Below are positions 63,080-64,000 of a stretch of 64,000 nucleotides of DNA, in pieces. The notes below the pieces were generated by a model. That model did no database searches. It was not told the origin of the DNA and worked only from the letters and a program-made list of their open reading frames with translations. Origin of the DNA: Streptomyces celluloflavus (GTDB taxonomy: Bacteria > Actinomycetota > Actinomycetes > Streptomycetales > Streptomycetaceae); the NCBI GenBank assembly GCA_000720995.1, contig JOEL01000013.1, forward strand, positions 62,001 through 126,000, written 5' to 3'. The first letter of the stretch is position 1, and each line of letters opens with the position of its first letter. The position numbers and the translations under genes were made by a program.

Positions 63080-63521
63080 GGACCGGCACGCCGACCTTGT
63101 GCCGGGCGCGGGAGGCCCAGTCGCGGTGGAAGAACTCCTCGACGAAGTGCGGGGTGGTCAGCACGATCACCTCGTCCGCGCCCGTCTCGTCGACGACGGA
63201 CCGCAGCAGGTCGAGCGGGTGGTCCTCGACCACCTGCCCGACGGCTTGCGCGCCCGTGTCACGCAGCTCCGCCAGGGTGTGCGCCAGCGCGACCTCGGCG
63301 GGGTGCGCCGCCTTCGCGCCCTCCGGCTCCCCGCCTTCCCGTACGGCCTCGTCGAACTCGCCGAGGGCGACGTCGTCGATCGCCCGCAGCAGGATGTCCT
63401 GCTTGCCGCGCGGCTGCATGAGGACGACGAAGGAGACCTGGTCGTCGCCGTGCAAAGTGGTCACAAACTCGACGTCGGCGGGCGTCAGAGGCTTCTCGAT
63501 CATCAATACGCTCGTGAACAC
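63021..63521 (-). CDS. Conserved hypothetical protein
   Basis: A 166-residue protein beginning MFTSVLMIEKPLTPADVEFV, with TLHGDDQVSFVVLMQPRGKQ, DEVIVLTTPHFVEEFFHRDW and ASRARHKVGVPVLKLFSHAA. The alternation of short strands and helices with a C-terminal nucleotide-like V-I-V-L-T-T-P-H segment recalls a USP/HUP-type fold, but no family is assigned with confidence. The GTG start has GAAGAAGGG upstream. The 3' end overlaps the convergent ATPase gene by 59 bases. Confidence 0.75.
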   Translation of the reverse strand: MFTSVLMIEKPLTPADVEFVTTLHGDDQVSFVVLMQPRGKQDILLRAIDDVALGEFDEAVREGGEPEGAKAAHPAEVALAHTLAELRDTGAQAVGQVVEDHPLDLLRSVVDETGADEVIVLTTPHFVEEFFHRDWASRARHKVGVPVLKLFSHAADDEPADGPAAS

Positions 63522-63637
63522 GACGGGCGCCCTTCTTCTCTTCTTCTGGACGCCGCGTGGCCCGGCGTCCGACAGAAACCGTCCTGCCCCGTCGCCACAC
63601 AGGGCCTGTTGGCCTTAAGTGTGCCCAACGGAAGCTA

Positions 63638-63658
63638 AGCGGAACGAGTTATTCCGCT
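63638..63658. repeat. Inverted repeat between the hypothetical gene and the RibD-like gene
   Basis: AGCGGAA-cgagtta?-TTCCGCT: 7-base perfect arms at 63638-63644 and 63652-63658. It sits 5 bases past the stop of the minus-strand RibD-like gene, so it could be a weak terminator, or an operator for the next gene. Confidence 0.4.
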
Positions 63659-63663
63659 GATTG

Positions 63664-64000
63664 TCAGGACCGACGGTAGCGGGTGAACAGAAACCCGGCT
63701 TCCTCCAGTACGGATACGAGGGCGAACCGCTCCGGAACGGGGAGCGCGGGGCCGCCGGCGATCCGCTGCGCGTCCCCCGCGGCGACGAAGGGGGCCAGCG
63801 ACAGGCACAGCTCGTCCAGCGCGCCGGCCGCCGCGAACTGCCCCAGGAGCGACGGCCCGCCTTCGGTGAGCAGCCGGGTGTGGCCCCGTTCGGCCAGTAC
63901 CGCGGTCACCCGCGCCGGGTCGACGCCCGTGCCCTCGCCCGCGAACAGCACCTGCGCGCCCGCCTCCCGGGCCGCCCGCACCCGCTCCGGCGGGGCGCCC
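63664..64000 (-). CDS. RibD C-terminal-type (pyrimidine) reductase, partial
   Basis: The C-terminal part of about 112 residues of a dihydrofolate-reductase-fold protein of the RibD_C family. Visible blocks are RAAREAGAQVLFAGEGTGVD, LLTEGGPSLLGQFAAAGALD (the TEGGPxLxxxF signature) and ELCLSLAPFVAAGDAQRIAG, then VLEEAGFLFTRYRR. Stand-alone members are common in actinobacteria and usually annotated pyrimidine reductase; the true substrate is unclear. The 5' end is outside the window. Confidence 0.85.
   Translation of the reverse strand, partial: GAPPERVRAAREAGAQVLFAGEGTGVDPARVTAVLAERGHTRLLTEGGPSLLGQFAAAGALDELCLSLAPFVAAGDAQRIAGGPALPVPERFALVSVLEEAGFLFTRYRRS

Overview
The window is high-GC actinobacterial DNA. 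Codon third positions are mostly G or C, GTG starts are common, and many neighbouring genes overlap by GTGA or ATGA. The gene families point to Streptomyces or a close relative: a DmdR/IdeR-type iron box, a SAV2148-type HEPN protein, a GlgX-TreY-TreZ block, a PptT/PptH-like pair and a one-Cys leader peptide before sulfite reductase. No rRNA, tRNA or CRISPR array was seen.

Layout. (1) 1-3975: probable hydroxyproline catabolism. Three minus-strand subunits of a D-hydroxyproline-type dehydrogenase diverge from a 2,5-dioxovalerate dehydrogenase around a small palindrome. (2) About 4.2-18 kb: a worn accessory region. It holds an IS5-type element with a nonsense codon, an IS630 fragment, two pieces of a tyrosine integrase, truncated darcynin, DUF6415 and LysR pieces, three frame-broken Streptomyces-type hypothetical genes, a cassette of unrecognised small proteins, two small secreted proteins and one intact Rad50-like ATPase with a zinc hook. 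(3) 18-23.3 kb: core-like genes (YihY membrane protein, AidB-type acyl-CoA dehydrogenase, GAF regulator, GNAT). (4) 23.3-33.1 kb: assimilatory sulfate and sulfonate operon: leader peptide, sulfite reductase, zinc ribbon protein, cysH, cysC, cysD, cysN, ssuABC-type transporter and a sirohydrochlorin chelatase that makes the siroheme precursor. (5) 33.4-36.5 kb: feoA-feoB-feoC ferrous iron uptake, minus strand, with an iron box. (6) 36.9-41 kb: phosphotransferase, DEDDh exonuclease, SDR, HEPN/PLD-like protein. (7) 41.6-51.1 kb: glgX, treY, treZ (glycogen to trehalose), with an EF-G-like ribosomal protection gene between treY and treZ. (8) 51.2-56.8 kb: PucR regulator; a metallophosphoesterase coupled to a phosphopantetheinyl transferase; and a divergent TetR / FAD monooxygenase pair separated by two near-consensus tet operators. 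(9) 57.3-64 kb: msrB-murC, a two-component system divergent from an ABC exporter, a hypothetical protein and a RibD-type reductase cut by the window edge.

The least explained items are the solitary Rad50-like ATPase, the small-protein cassette at 5.3-7.2 kb, the HEPN/PLD-like protein, and the two tetracycline-type determinants with their regulatory sites. Family names rest on motif recognition by eye; no searches were run.
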